Positions 41,104 through 50,230 of a stretch of 64,000 nt of DNA are shown here, piece after piece. The notes below the pieces were generated by a model. It saw only the letters and a list, made by a program, of their open reading frames with translations. It had not been told where the DNA came from and ran no database searches. Position numbers and translations under genes: made by a program. Numbering within the stretch: the first letter of the stretch is position 1; each line of letters begins with the position of its first letter. Source of the DNA: an uncultured Eggerthella sp. (GTDB lineage Bacteria > Actinomycetota > Coriobacteriia > Coriobacteriales > Eggerthellaceae); NCBI GenBank assembly GCA_900540345.1, contig UQFK01000003.1:1-64000 (forward strand), given 5' to 3'.

Positions 41104-42648
41104 ATGGGGCAGCTCTCGTTCAAAGTGCAAAGCGCTGTCATTCATGGTGTTCAAGCGCTTCCTGTGCAGGTTGAGGTTCTCATTAGCACTGGCATCCCGT
41201 CGTTTTCGATTGTCGGGATGCCTGATATCGCGATTCAGGAGTCGCGTGAGCGCGTGCGCGCTGCGATACGCTCGGCGGGTTTTCGCGTTCCTGCAGACAA
41301 GATCGTGATCAATCTCGCACCAAGTTCGCTTAGAAAGACTGGATCGGGTTTCGATCTGCCTATCGCACTCGCACTTCTTGCAGCTACTGGACAGATTCCT
41401 GTTTCGCATCTTGAGCGGATGCTCGTAGTAGGAGAGCTTTCGTTAGAAGGAAGCGTGAGGAGTGTTGCAGGACTTATTCCGTATCAACAATGTGCGCGAG
41501 AATTAGGCTGCTCACTGCTTACTGGCAATACCGAGCATGGAGCAATCCCTGTTCCAGGAGTAGCTTGCCATGTGCTTGAGCATCTTCGCCAGATCACGCG
41601 TGATGAGCTTCCACTCATGCAGTTTGCCGCTCCCAAAGACTGCTCATATCCCTATGACTTTTCAGAGGTGGTCGGGCATGAGGCGGCAAAGCGTGCTCTT
41701 CAAGTAGCAGTAGCGGGCAATCACGGCATCATTATGATGGGATCTCCTGGCGCAGGTAAAACCTTGCTCGCACAATGCGTTCCGAGCATCCTACCTCCTT
41801 TGAGCGAAGAAGAGAAGATCCAGACCGCTATTGTTCATTCGGTGCTGGATGGCGATTTGCGCGACATTTATGGAGGCCTTCGTCCGTTTCGTATGCCTCA
41901 TCATAGCGTGACCGCAGCAGGCCTTTTGGGTGGTGGGAATCCCGTCCGTCCAGGCGAAGTTTCTCTTGCTCATAACGGAGTACTCTTCATAGATGAGCTC
42001 TCTGAGATGCGCAATGATGTATTGCAGCAGCTCAGACAACCGCTCGAGGAAGGAATCGTGCATCTAACTCGGGCCGAAGGGTCGTTTGTCTTTCCGGCTC
42101 GCTTCATGTTTATTGCGGCCACGAATCTCTGCCCATGTGGCTACTATGGTGATCCTGAGCATGAATGTTCTTGTAGTCAATATCAGATTCAGCGCTATCA
42201 GGCCAAGATTGGGGGGCCTCTGCTCGATCGCATCGATATTCGTATTGATGTGGAGCGAAGTGATCTCTCCAAGCTCAAACAGGTACACCCTGGGAAGAGC
42301 TCTGTGCGCATGCGAGAAGAGATTCTTGCCGCTCGAGCGTTTCATCGCGAGCGCATGCTTGAACAAGGTGTTTCGAGAAAGGGAGTCGATGCGTCTTTTT
42401 TGCACACCGTAAGGCAAGAGAACAAACGTAAGACCTTGCTTGATCTTTTTGATGCCTGCTCGCTCAGTAAAGAAGCACATGCATTTCTCGAGCTATCTTC
42501 TCAGACGAGCGGCTTGAGTACACGCTCGGTCATAAAAATGCTCTCTTTGTCTCGCACAATAGCTGACCTAGCTCAGTCGTTTTCGGTGGAAGAGGAACAT
42601 ATTGCAGAGGCCTATGCGTTGCGCTTCCAAAAAAGCGATGATCGTTAA
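41104..42648 (+). CDS. comM: YifB/ComM family Mg-chelatase-like AAA+ ATPase
   Basis: A 514-residue protein: N-terminal Lon-like ChlI domain (PSFSIVGMPDIAIQESRERV), AAA+ core with Walker A GSPGAGKTLLAQ and Walker B LFIDELSEM, and a Cys-containing loop LCPCGYYGDPEHECSCS. Homologues (ComM) are helicases promoting branch migration during natural transformation. Starts at ATG 41104 with GAGG upstream. Neighbour dprA fits a competence or DNA-uptake role. Confidence 0.94.
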   Translation: MGQLSFKVQSAVIHGVQALPVQVEVLISTGIPSFSIVGMPDIAIQESRERVRAAIRSAGFRVPADKIVINLAPSSLRKTGSGFDLPIALALLAATGQIPVSHLERMLVVGELSLEGSVRSVAGLIPYQQCARELGCSLLTGNTEHGAIPVPGVACHVLEHLRQITRDELPLMQFAAPKDCSYPYDFSEVVGHEAAKRALQVAVAGNHGIIMMGSPGAGKTLLAQCVPSILPPLSEEEKIQTAIVHSVLDGDLRDIYGGLRPFRMPHHSVTAAGLLGGGNPVRPGEVSLAHNGVLFIDELSEMRNDVLQQLRQPLEEGIVHLTRAEGSFVFPARFMFIAATNLCPCGYYGDPEHECSCSQYQIQRYQAKIGGPLLDRIDIRIDVERSDLSKLKQVHPGKSSVRMREEILAARAFHRERMLEQGVSRKGVDASFLHTVRQENKRKTLLDLFDACSLSKEAHAFLELSSQTSGLSTRSVIKMLSLSRTIADLAQSFSVEEEHIAEAYALRFQKSDDR

Positions 42649-42664
42649 CTATGAAAGGATATTC

Positions 42665-43582
42665 ATGAGAAAACTCCAGCCCACTAAATCTCTTGACGGG
42701 AATCGTTTCGTTCTCTCATACGGGGAAGAGGGGTTTCCAGAAGCGCTCATGGACATACCCGACCCGCCACGCAAACTCTATGGTGTGGGTGATCCGCGGG
42801 TACTTGATACCGGTCTTGCGATCATCGGTGCACGAAAAGCAACACCGTATGGTCGCAATGTTGCGAAGAAGTTTGCGAAAGCTGCTGCTTGTCATGGTAT
42901 TACCGTCATCTCGGGTGGTGCACTTGGATGCGACAGCGCTGCTCATGTTGGCTGTTTAGAAGGGGGAGGTGCTACCGTTGTAGTGTTAGGGGGCGGTTGT
43001 GATCGACTCTACCCTGAAGCGAATCGTGATCTGTTTCAAGAGATCGTCAACAAAGGTGGCGCTGTTATTTCCGAACAGCAGTGGCAGTTTCCGCCTATGC
43101 CCTATACGTTTCGCGCGCGCAATCGCATTATTGCAGGGCTTGCTCGTGCTACGCTTATCGTAGAAGCGGGGTTGCCTTCGGGTACTTTTTCAACTGCAGA
43201 CGATGCGCTCTCTGCGAACCGTGAGGTATTGGTCGTACCAGGTGCGATCACGTCTCCTCATTCGCGGGGTGCAAATCGCCTGCTCTATCAAGGTGCAACC
43301 CCCATCGTTGATGATGAGACATTCGAAGATGTGATCAGTGATCTGTTTGGGTGTATGAAGATTCAGGACATGCGACAAGCCGAGATCGAGAGCACTTCTT
43401 TGCTCTTCCAAGCGCTTCAAGCAGAAACGCTCTCGATCGATGCGCTCATGCAGCGCAATGATATCGGCGCGCCCGATGGCAGTAAACGTCTCTCTTGGTT
43501 AATGGTAGAGCTCGCAAAACTTGAACATGAGGGTTTCATAGAGAGATTTCCAAGTGGAAGTTATGGTGCAACAGTGATGTAG
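42665..43582 (+). CDS. dprA: DNA-processing protein DprA
   Basis: A 305-residue DprA/Smf that loads RecA on incoming single-stranded DNA. The Rossmann-like core reads AIIGARKATPYGRNVAKKFA, ISGGALGCDSAAHVGCL, VVLGGGCDRLYP, and FRARNRIIAGLARATLIVEA. A C-terminal winged-helix-like region follows (IDALMQRNDIGAPDGSKRLS). The N-terminal SAM-like domain present in longer homologues is very short. ATG 42665 follows AAAGGA by six bases. Usually topA comes next in this neighbourhood; here trmFO does. Confidence 0.93.
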   Translation: MRKLQPTKSLDGNRFVLSYGEEGFPEALMDIPDPPRKLYGVGDPRVLDTGLAIIGARKATPYGRNVAKKFAKAAACHGITVISGGALGCDSAAHVGCLEGGGATVVVLGGGCDRLYPEANRDLFQEIVNKGGAVISEQQWQFPPMPYTFRARNRIIAGLARATLIVEAGLPSGTFSTADDALSANREVLVVPGAITSPHSRGANRLLYQGATPIVDDETFEDVISDLFGCMKIQDMRQAEIESTSLLFQALQAETLSIDALMQRNDIGAPDGSKRLSWLMVELAKLEHEGFIERFPSGSYGATVM

Positions 43583-43594
43583 TACCCTGTCATC

Positions 43595-45025
43595 ATGGAA
43601 AAACGAGTGGATATCATTGGTGGTGGTCTTGCAGGAAGCGAGGCCGCCCTACAGCTTGCTGCTGCAGGATTTGCTGTTCGCCTCTTCGAGATGCGTCCTT
43701 TTCGCACGACAGGTGCACATAAGAGTGATCTTTGCGGCGAGCTCGTTTGCTCCAATTCCCTTAAATCGACTAAACCGGCAAGCGCTGCGGGCATGCTAAA
43801 AGCAGAGCTTTCTGTTCTCGGATCGAGATTGCTCTCATTTGCCTACGAGACAAGGGTTCCTGCTGGTGGTGCGCTCGCAGTCGACCGTGAGCGGTTTGCG
43901 TATCGTATCACTGAGGCACTTGGGGCAGCTGGCATCGAGCGCATTGCTGCTGAAGTGGTTGCCATCGAAGACGATGGTGCGCTTGTGCTCGAAGACGCTA
44001 CTCATGAAGAGCCGTATTGCCTTCAAGACCCGGCGCCTTTTTGTATCATCGCTACCGGCCCGCTCACTTCAGATGCGCTCTGTGCATCGTTGCTTGATTT
44101 CACCGGTCAGGATCATCTTGCCTTTTATGATGCTGCTGCGCCTATCGTGTTTGCTGATTCGCTTGACGAAAGTGTTGTCTTTACGCAGAGTCGCTATGAA
44201 GATGGGGTGGGCGACTATCTGAATGCACCTTTCGATAAAGAAGAGTATGAGGCATTCATTAACGCGCTTGTCGATGCTCAGTGCGTCATCAAGAAGGATT
44301 TCGAGACCAAAGAGCTCTTTCAAGCATGCCAGCCAATCGAGGAGATCGCACGAAAGGGTCTCGATGCTCCGCGCTTTGGTCCGCTCAAGCCGGTCGGCCT
44401 GAAAGACCCGCGTACCGATCGCCGTCCATGGGCGGTCGTACAGCTGCGTGCGGAAGGTATCGATAAGCAGTGCTATAACCTCGTTGGTTTTCAAACAAAT
44501 CTTACCTTTCCTGAACAACAACGTGTGTTTCGGATGATTCCCGGATTAGAGCAGGCTGAATTCGCTCGCTATGGGGTCATGCATCGCAACACATTCATCA
44601 ATGCGCCAGCCTTGCTGGATTCAAGATTACGTCTTATATCTGATAAGGCACGCTCGCTTCCAACACAAATCTATATCGCTGGCCAATTGGGTGGTACAGA
44701 AGGATATGTCGAGGCGATCGCATCGGGTTTGCTTACGAGTCTGAGCGTGCGTGCTGCAGCGCTCGGGTTTGAGAACGATCCGTTACCGCGCGAGACAGCT
44801 CTTGGAGCACTCGTCGCGTATGCGACCGATCCTGAAACGCAAGATTATCAGCCAATGCATGTGAACTTTGGTATCTTGCCACCCTTCGAACAACGCATTC
44901 GTAACAAGCAGGAGCGCTATGAGCGGTATGCGCAACGCGGCGCTGAAGCGATGGCTGATTATCAAGCTGTCCTTGTCGATAAGGGCATCGTTCCGCTCTT
45001 CAGCGCGGATGGGCGATCGGTATGA
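43595..45025 (+). CDS. trmFO: Folate-dependent tRNA (uracil-54-C5)-methyltransferase
   Basis: A 476-residue flavoenzyme that makes m5U54 in the T-loop using methylenetetrahydrofolate. FAD motif VDIIGGGLAGSEAALQLA at the start, EMRPFRTTGAHKSD, CGELVCSNSLKS, and YIAGQLGGTEGYVEAIASG near the C-terminus. The family is typical of Gram-positives and some others lacking TrmA. Overlaps xerC by four bases. Confidence 0.96.
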   Translation: MEKRVDIIGGGLAGSEAALQLAAAGFAVRLFEMRPFRTTGAHKSDLCGELVCSNSLKSTKPASAAGMLKAELSVLGSRLLSFAYETRVPAGGALAVDRERFAYRITEALGAAGIERIAAEVVAIEDDGALVLEDATHEEPYCLQDPAPFCIIATGPLTSDALCASLLDFTGQDHLAFYDAAAPIVFADSLDESVVFTQSRYEDGVGDYLNAPFDKEEYEAFINALVDAQCVIKKDFETKELFQACQPIEEIARKGLDAPRFGPLKPVGLKDPRTDRRPWAVVQLRAEGIDKQCYNLVGFQTNLTFPEQQRVFRMIPGLEQAEFARYGVMHRNTFINAPALLDSRLRLISDKARSLPTQIYIAGQLGGTEGYVEAIASGLLTSLSVRAAALGFENDPLPRETALGALVAYATDPETQDYQPMHVNFGILPPFEQRIRNKQERYERYAQRGAEAMADYQAVLVDKGIVPLFSADGRSV

Positions 45026-45996
45026 AACGAGATGATAGAGGCACAGAAAATGAGGAATCAATCGATTGTGCGAACCTTCAGTTGATCGATAGATACCTTG
45101 ATTATCTAGCCATGTTGCAACATTCTGATCAGACGATAAGAGCCTACGGGAGCGATCTTCAGTTCTTCTTGCAATGGTGTAAGACCCACCATGTTGTCTT
45201 CGATTCACCCTCACATCAGCAGATCCGCCGCTATCTTGGTTCGCTCGATATGCAGGGGCTTTCTCGTAAGACCTCGAATCGTCATCTTAGCTCGTTGAAG
45301 GGTTTCTATCAGTGGCTTATGATCTCGGGCGATTCAGCGGTGAATCCTGCGGCGGTATTGCAAGGAGCCAAACAGCCAAAGACGCTTCCGAAGACTATCG
45401 CCCAACAGGACATGGATCGCTTGCTCGGTGTATTTTCATGTGACGAGGAGATGCGACGTGATCCTGTTGTTGCCTTGCGCAACCAAGCGATCCTTGAACT
45501 CCTTTATGCATGTGGGCTTCGTGTATCTGAAGTAGCAGGTCTCACAAATTCACGCCTGTCGCTCGATAAAGGGATCGTTTCGGTTGTGGGCAAGGGCAAC
45601 AAGGAGCGTCTCATACCGATCTATGCGAAGGCGATCGATGCGTTGCGGCGTTATTTGCGCGAATCGCGTCCTAAGCTTGTCGCTCATGCGAAGCAGCCAA
45701 GTGATGTATGCTTTCTTTCAACGCGCGGAAATCCGCTCTCCACAAGCGCCATTCGTTCGATCTTCAAGCAAGCTCTTGGGATCGCGGGGCTTGATCCGTC
45801 GCTTTCTCCTCATGCGATGCGCCATTCGTTTGCAAGCGATCTGCTGGTAGGGGGAGCAGACTTGCGCAGCGTGCAAGAACTACTTGGTCACTCAAGCCTT
45901 TCAACCACGCAGATCTATACGCATCTTTCTCCTGATCATTTGAAGAAAGTACAGCTTCAGGCGCATCCGAGATCAGGTAGCTCTCATACCTCTTAG
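45022..45996 (+). CDS. xerC: Tyrosine recombinase XerC/XerD
   Basis: A 324-residue tyrosine recombinase with an N-terminal core-binding domain and catalytic residues in ACGLRVSEVAGL (Arg), LSPHAMRHSFASDLL (His-x-x-Arg), LGHSSLSTTQIYTHLSPDHLKK (His and the nucleophilic Tyr). It resolves chromosome dimers at dif. Assigned XerC by position next to trmFO, though XerC and XerD cannot be told apart safely by eye. It is a chromosomal core gene, not a mobile-element integrase. Confidence 0.92.
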   Translation: MKRDDRGTENEESIDCANLQLIDRYLDYLAMLQHSDQTIRAYGSDLQFFLQWCKTHHVVFDSPSHQQIRRYLGSLDMQGLSRKTSNRHLSSLKGFYQWLMISGDSAVNPAAVLQGAKQPKTLPKTIAQQDMDRLLGVFSCDEEMRRDPVVALRNQAILELLYACGLRVSEVAGLTNSRLSLDKGIVSVVGKGNKERLIPIYAKAIDALRRYLRESRPKLVAHAKQPSDVCFLSTRGNPLSTSAIRSIFKQALGIAGLDPSLSPHAMRHSFASDLLVGGADLRSVQELLGHSSLSTTQIYTHLSPDHLKKVQLQAHPRSGSSHTS

Positions 45997-46129
45997 TCAT
46001 GCTTCGTGCATGCGTGTTTTCGATCTTGCGGGTAAATAGCAACACCCTTTAGGATCTCTTTTCAAAAAGGTGTTCTGAGGCATTCTTCGAACAAAACGTG
46101 GGGGAAACGTGAATGCGTCCATAAGAAAA

Positions 46130-46158
46130 TTGCTCCGCATCAGAATGCGCGTTATTAT
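46130..46158 (+). promoter_or_regulatory. Promoter of uvrA
   Basis: TTGCTC (46130-46135), 17 bases, TATTAT (46153-46158). Predicted start near 46165, within the LexA box. Confidence 0.75.
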
Positions 46159-46165
46159 GATGAGC

Positions 46166-46179
46166 CGAACATCAGTTCG
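46166..46179 (+). promoter_or_regulatory. LexA (SOS) box upstream of uvrA
   Basis: CGAACATCAGTTCG matches the Gram-positive/actinobacterial LexA consensus CGAACnnnnGTTCG exactly and lies at the predicted transcription start, where a repressor would block initiation. uvrA is a classical SOS gene. Confidence 0.85.
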
Positions 46180-46214
46180 ATGATCCATCATGTAAGAGAA
46201 AGTAGTGTGTAGCT

Positions 46215-49127
46215 ATGGCGCAACAGTCCATTGTTATCAAAGGCGCACGTGAACATAACCTTAAAGATATTGACGTTACTATTCCGCGTGACGAACTAGT
46301 GGTCATCACCGGTCTGTCTGGTTCCGGCAAGAGCTCGCTTGCGTTCGATACTATTTATGCTGAAGGTCAGCGTCGCTATGTCGAGAGTCTTTCGAGCTAT
46401 GCTCGCATGTTCTTAGGTCAGATGAGCAAGCCTGATTTGGATTCGATCGATGGGCTTTCTCCCTCGGTCTCTATTGATCAGAAGACGACGAGCAAAAACC
46501 CTCGATCTACGGTGGGCACGACAACGGAGATCTATGACTATCTGCGTCTTCTCTTTGCGCGAACGGGCATTCCTCATTGTCCCGAATGCGGCCGCGAGAT
46601 TCGTATGCAAACGACCGATCAGGTTACTGATGATATTCTTCGCCTTTCTGAAGACGATCAAACAAAATGCATCATCATGGCGCCTGTAGTGACAGGGCGT
46701 AAAGGAGAATTCACAAAGCTCTTCAAAGATCTTTTGAAAGAGGGTTTTTCGCGTGTTCGTATCGATGGCGAGATTACAAAGCTCGATGAAAAACCTCTCG
46801 TATTGAACAAGAAGATCAAGCATTTCATCGACGTAGTGGTCGATCGTGTTGTGCTAAAGCCATCGGCACAAAGCCGTATCGCTGAGGCAGTAGAGACGGC
46901 TACGAAGCTTGCTGATGGGCGTGTGCTTGTGCAAGTGCTCGATCAAGACGGTAAGCCACTTGGTGGTGAACGAGCGGTTTCATCGGGCGCGACTGGTGGG
47001 CTTGCTGAAGGCGAGCATATCTTCTCGCTTGCACTTGGTTGTCCTGAGCATGGCCATTCGATGGACGAACTGCAACCGCGCGATTTCTCATTCAACGCCC
47101 CTTACGGTGCGTGTCCTGACTGCTTGGGTATCGGGAGCAGGGAAGAGGTCGATCCTGATCTTGTGATCCCTGATCCAACATTGTCCCTTAATGAGGGAGC
47201 GGTCGTTCCGTTCAAGTCTGGTAACTACTATCCGCAAGTCATGCGTGCTGTTTTGAAGCATTATAAAGTGGATGCTGATACGCCTTGGCAAGACATTCCG
47301 AAGAACGTGCGCAAGAAGCTTTTCTATGGTGCGCCAGGAGAGAAGATCCGCGTCGATTACGTGACTGTAGATGGTCGTGAGACCTATTGGTTTGTAGAGT
47401 GGGAAGGTATCAGCGCAGCGGTGACCCATCGCTATAAAGAAGCGACGAGTGATCGTCAGCGTCAGAAGTACGAGCGTTATTTTTCCATCATCCCCTGTGC
47501 AACATGCGGAGGAAAGCGCTTGAATCCTTCTATTCTTGCAGTCACGGTCAATGGTTTGAATATCCACGAGGTTTGCGAGCTCTCAGCAGCTGACTCACTT
47601 CGTTTTTTTGAAGAGCTGCATTTCGAGAGCAACAAGGAAATCATCGCAGCTCCGATCGTCAAGGAGATCACTGAGCGTTTACGTTTCTTGGTCAATGTTG
47701 GGCTTGACTACCTAACGCTTGAGCGGGCAACGGCAACACTTTCTGGTGGTGAAGCGCAACGTATTCGTTTGGCTACGCAGATCGGTGCAGGGTTGATGGG
47801 CGTGCTCTATATTCTTGATGAACCCTCTATCGGTCTTCATCAGCGCGATAACGAACGCCTCATCAAGACGCTCGAGCACTTGCGTGATCTGGGCAATACG
47901 GTGCTCGTGGTAGAGCACGATGAAGATACCATTCGTTGTGCTGATCACGTGATCGATATGGGTCCGCTTGCAGGCGAGCACGGTGGAGAAGTGGTGGCGC
48001 AAGGTAGCCCCGAAGAGATCATGAAGGTTGATGAGTCACTCACCGCGCAGTATCTACGCGGTGAAAAGTGCATTCCAATCCCTGAGAAACGGCGTAATCC
48101 TAAGCGTGGTAAGCTCGTAATAAAGGGCGCGAGCGAGAATAACCTGAAGAACGTGACCGCAGAGATTCCGATCGGCACGCTCACAGTTGTAACAGGTGTT
48201 TCGGGTTCGGGTAAGAGCTCTCTTGTTACCGATACGCTCACACCGGCACTTGCCAATCGTGTTAATCATGCGCATCGGAAGGTGGGTAAGTTCAAGAAGA
48301 TCGAGGGTGTCGAGCTGATCGATAAGGTCATTAGCATCGATCAGAGCCCTATTGGGCGCACACCTCGTTCTAACCCTGCCACCTACATTGGGCTTTGGGA
48401 CGATATTCGTAATCTGTTCGCTTCTACACAAGAGAGCAAAGCACGCGGTTACGGGCCAGGCCGTTTTTCCTTCAATGTTGCGGGCGGTCGTTGTGAAGCA
48501 TGTAAAGGCGATGGGCAAAAGAAGATCGAGATGCATTTCCTGCCTGACGTGTATGTGAATTGCGAAGTGTGCGACGGGACACGTTATAATCGCGAAACGC
48601 TCCAGGTTACGTACAAAGGCAAGAACGTTTATGAAGTGCTCGAGATGACAGTTGATGAGGCACTCGAATTCTTCGGTAAGATCCCCTCGCTTCGTCGTAA
48701 GCTCGAAACGCTTCACGATGTGGGTCTTGGCTACATCAAGCTTGGTCAGCCGGCTACTACGCTCTCGGGTGGCGAAGCGCAACGCGTAAAACTTGCAAGT
48801 GAACTGCAAAAGCGTCAAACGGGTAAGACTTTCTACATCCTCGATGAGCCGACCACGGGCCTTCATTTCGACGATGTGCGTCAGTTGCTCGAAGTGTTGC
48901 AGCGTCTCGTTGACCTAGGCAACACCGTGCTCGTGATCGAGCATAATCTCGATATCATCAAGGCAGCTGATCACCTGATCGACCTCGGTCCTGAAGGTGG
49001 TGCGAATGGTGGCACGGTTGTTGCAAAAGGAACGCCTGAAAAGGTCGCCGAAGTACCAGAGAGTCATACGGGGCGTTTCTTGAAGCGTGTGTTGTCAGAG
49101 GATCGCTGTAAGACCGCTTATGCGTGA
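46215..49127 (+). CDS. uvrA: Excinuclease ABC subunit A
   Basis: A 970-residue UvrA, complete. It is the damage-sensing ATPase of nucleotide excision repair. Two ABC ATPase sites: Walker A GLSGSGKSSLAFDTIYAEG and GVSGSGKSSLVTDTL, signature LSGGEAQRIRLATQIG and LSGGEAQRVKLASELQ. Zinc modules include CPECG, CPDCLGIG, CATCGGKRLNP, CEACKGDG and CEVCDGTRYN. Monocistronic here, with a LexA-controlled promoter; uvrB and uvrC are elsewhere. Confidence 0.98.
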   Translation: MAQQSIVIKGAREHNLKDIDVTIPRDELVVITGLSGSGKSSLAFDTIYAEGQRRYVESLSSYARMFLGQMSKPDLDSIDGLSPSVSIDQKTTSKNPRSTVGTTTEIYDYLRLLFARTGIPHCPECGREIRMQTTDQVTDDILRLSEDDQTKCIIMAPVVTGRKGEFTKLFKDLLKEGFSRVRIDGEITKLDEKPLVLNKKIKHFIDVVVDRVVLKPSAQSRIAEAVETATKLADGRVLVQVLDQDGKPLGGERAVSSGATGGLAEGEHIFSLALGCPEHGHSMDELQPRDFSFNAPYGACPDCLGIGSREEVDPDLVIPDPTLSLNEGAVVPFKSGNYYPQVMRAVLKHYKVDADTPWQDIPKNVRKKLFYGAPGEKIRVDYVTVDGRETYWFVEWEGISAAVTHRYKEATSDRQRQKYERYFSIIPCATCGGKRLNPSILAVTVNGLNIHEVCELSAADSLRFFEELHFESNKEIIAAPIVKEITERLRFLVNVGLDYLTLERATATLSGGEAQRIRLATQIGAGLMGVLYILDEPSIGLHQRDNERLIKTLEHLRDLGNTVLVVEHDEDTIRCADHVIDMGPLAGEHGGEVVAQGSPEEIMKVDESLTAQYLRGEKCIPIPEKRRNPKRGKLVIKGASENNLKNVTAEIPIGTLTVVTGVSGSGKSSLVTDTLTPALANRVNHAHRKVGKFKKIEGVELIDKVISIDQSPIGRTPRSNPATYIGLWDDIRNLFASTQESKARGYGPGRFSFNVAGGRCEACKGDGQKKIEMHFLPDVYVNCEVCDGTRYNRETLQVTYKGKNVYEVLEMTVDEALEFFGKIPSLRRKLETLHDVGLGYIKLGQPATTLSGGEAQRVKLASELQKRQTGKTFYILDEPTTGLHFDDVRQLLEVLQRLVDLGNTVLVIEHNLDIIKAADHLIDLGPEGGANGGTVVAKGTPEKVAEVPESHTGRFLKRVLSEDRCKTAYA

Positions 49128-49178
49128 GCTGTGCTCAGCCCATTTCAAAAGCCGAACACCTGACTTACAATAGCGACT

Positions 49179-49970
49179 ATGAAAAAGTTATCCCGTGAAA
49201 GAATCGCGCTGCTCTTCTTTGCTGTGCTCGTAGTGTTTGGCTTGAGTGCGCTCATCTTCTATATAACGGGATTGGGTCATTCACTCAATGTGGCAGCGAG
49301 CACCATTGATGATGCAACAGGCGATCTGGACGACTACACTGCTATCTTGTACGAAGGTACGGCTGAGAAACGAAAAGCACTCAATGAGGCGGGTTTGGAT
49401 AGTCTCGCGCAAGAGGGCGTTAATACGACCCTTGTATTGGGCAAGGATCAGGCCATCGAGACCTCCGAGAATGGCGATGAGGTGGTGGCATCAGATGTTA
49501 TACCGCGATCGAGCGGAGATGCTCAGAGCTCTGAAGAGGAGCAGAGCGTCGCGGTCAGCGTGGCAAAGGTGCGCAGTTCCTTCTTACAAAAGAACGCTTC
49601 AGTCTACGAGCTCGACCTTTCTGATCCTACGGCTTATATCAAGCGAACCATCGTGAAGGCAGGGAAGTATCGCTTTGGCATTCTTGCTATTGATGAGGCA
49701 TCTGCATTACCGCGCTATATCTCAAAGCGCATCGAAGAATACGAAGCGGCCGATGTCGATTTCATCATCGCTGTGGTCGATGATCTATCGCGTGTGTCAG
49801 ATTACGAAGGCATAGACATCGTCATATCGACCCAAGAAGAAGGCTTGAAACCGGTCGGGGTCTCTTCAGATGGCGTCTTCTTCAATGACGCGGCTTTAGT
49901 CGGTGAAGTTGGCACGCTGCTTATCTCTCCGAGCAAGGTTATCTCTGCAAAGGATATTAGCGAACTCTAG
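49179..49970 (+). CDS. Membrane-anchored protein of unknown function
   Basis: A 263-residue protein with one N-terminal transmembrane helix (about 9-30, LLFFAVLVVFGLSALIFYI) and a soluble part expected outside the cell. A Ser/Glu-rich stretch (about 94-125) divides it. The C-terminal half has strand-helix patterns such as RFGILAIDEA, EAADVDFIIAVVDDLS, and GIDIVISTQEEG, which recall a degenerate metallophosphatase (5'-nucleotidase-like) domain lacking the metal His residues. I cannot confirm this. Not linked to uvrA by spacing (51 bases), and transcribed toward tRNA-Leu. Confidence 0.7.
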   Translation: MKKLSRERIALLFFAVLVVFGLSALIFYITGLGHSLNVAASTIDDATGDLDDYTAILYEGTAEKRKALNEAGLDSLAQEGVNTTLVLGKDQAIETSENGDEVVASDVIPRSSGDAQSSEEEQSVAVSVAKVRSSFLQKNASVYELDLSDPTAYIKRTIVKAGKYRFGILAIDEASALPRYISKRIEEYEAADVDFIIAVVDDLSRVSDYEGIDIVISTQEEGLKPVGVSSDGVFFNDAALVGEVGTLLISPSKVISAKDISEL

Positions 49971-50110
49971 CCGCTGTTCGCTTGTGCGGAGCCTTTGGTT
50001 GCCACGCGCGCCCCATGCAGTGTGCTTTTGGCGCTTCTTGCTGACGTTATGCGCATCTTTTGTTACTATAACGAATTGTCGTTCAATGCTTTGAACGGTG
50101 CCGAAAAGAC

Positions 50111-50196
50111 GCGGGTGTGGCGGAATTGGCAGACGCGCCAGATTTAGGTTCTGGTGGGCAACCCCCGTGAAGGTTCAAGTCCTTTCACCCGCACCA
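50111..50196 (+). tRNA. tRNA-Leu (TAG)
   Basis: An 86-base class II tRNA with encoded CCA. The acceptor GCGGGTG pairs with CACCCGC, and the anticodon stem CCAGA/TCTGG holds TTTAGGT, giving anticodon TAG. The long variable arm (GTGGGCAACCCCC) identifies the leucine class. A TATAAC hexamer at 50067-50072 may be its -10 element. Confidence 0.95.
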
Positions 50197-50230
50197 TCTC
50201 GGTTGAAGCAATATCCAGAAGGAGTAATGA

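Noticed and set aside
45022..45996. Phage or integrative-element integrase
   Set aside because: The sequence and its place next to trmFO fit chromosomal XerC; no attachment site, excisionase or other mobile genes are nearby.
46041..46078. Terminator after xerC from the AACACC / GGTGTT repeat
   Set aside because: The arms are interrupted and no T run follows on either strand.
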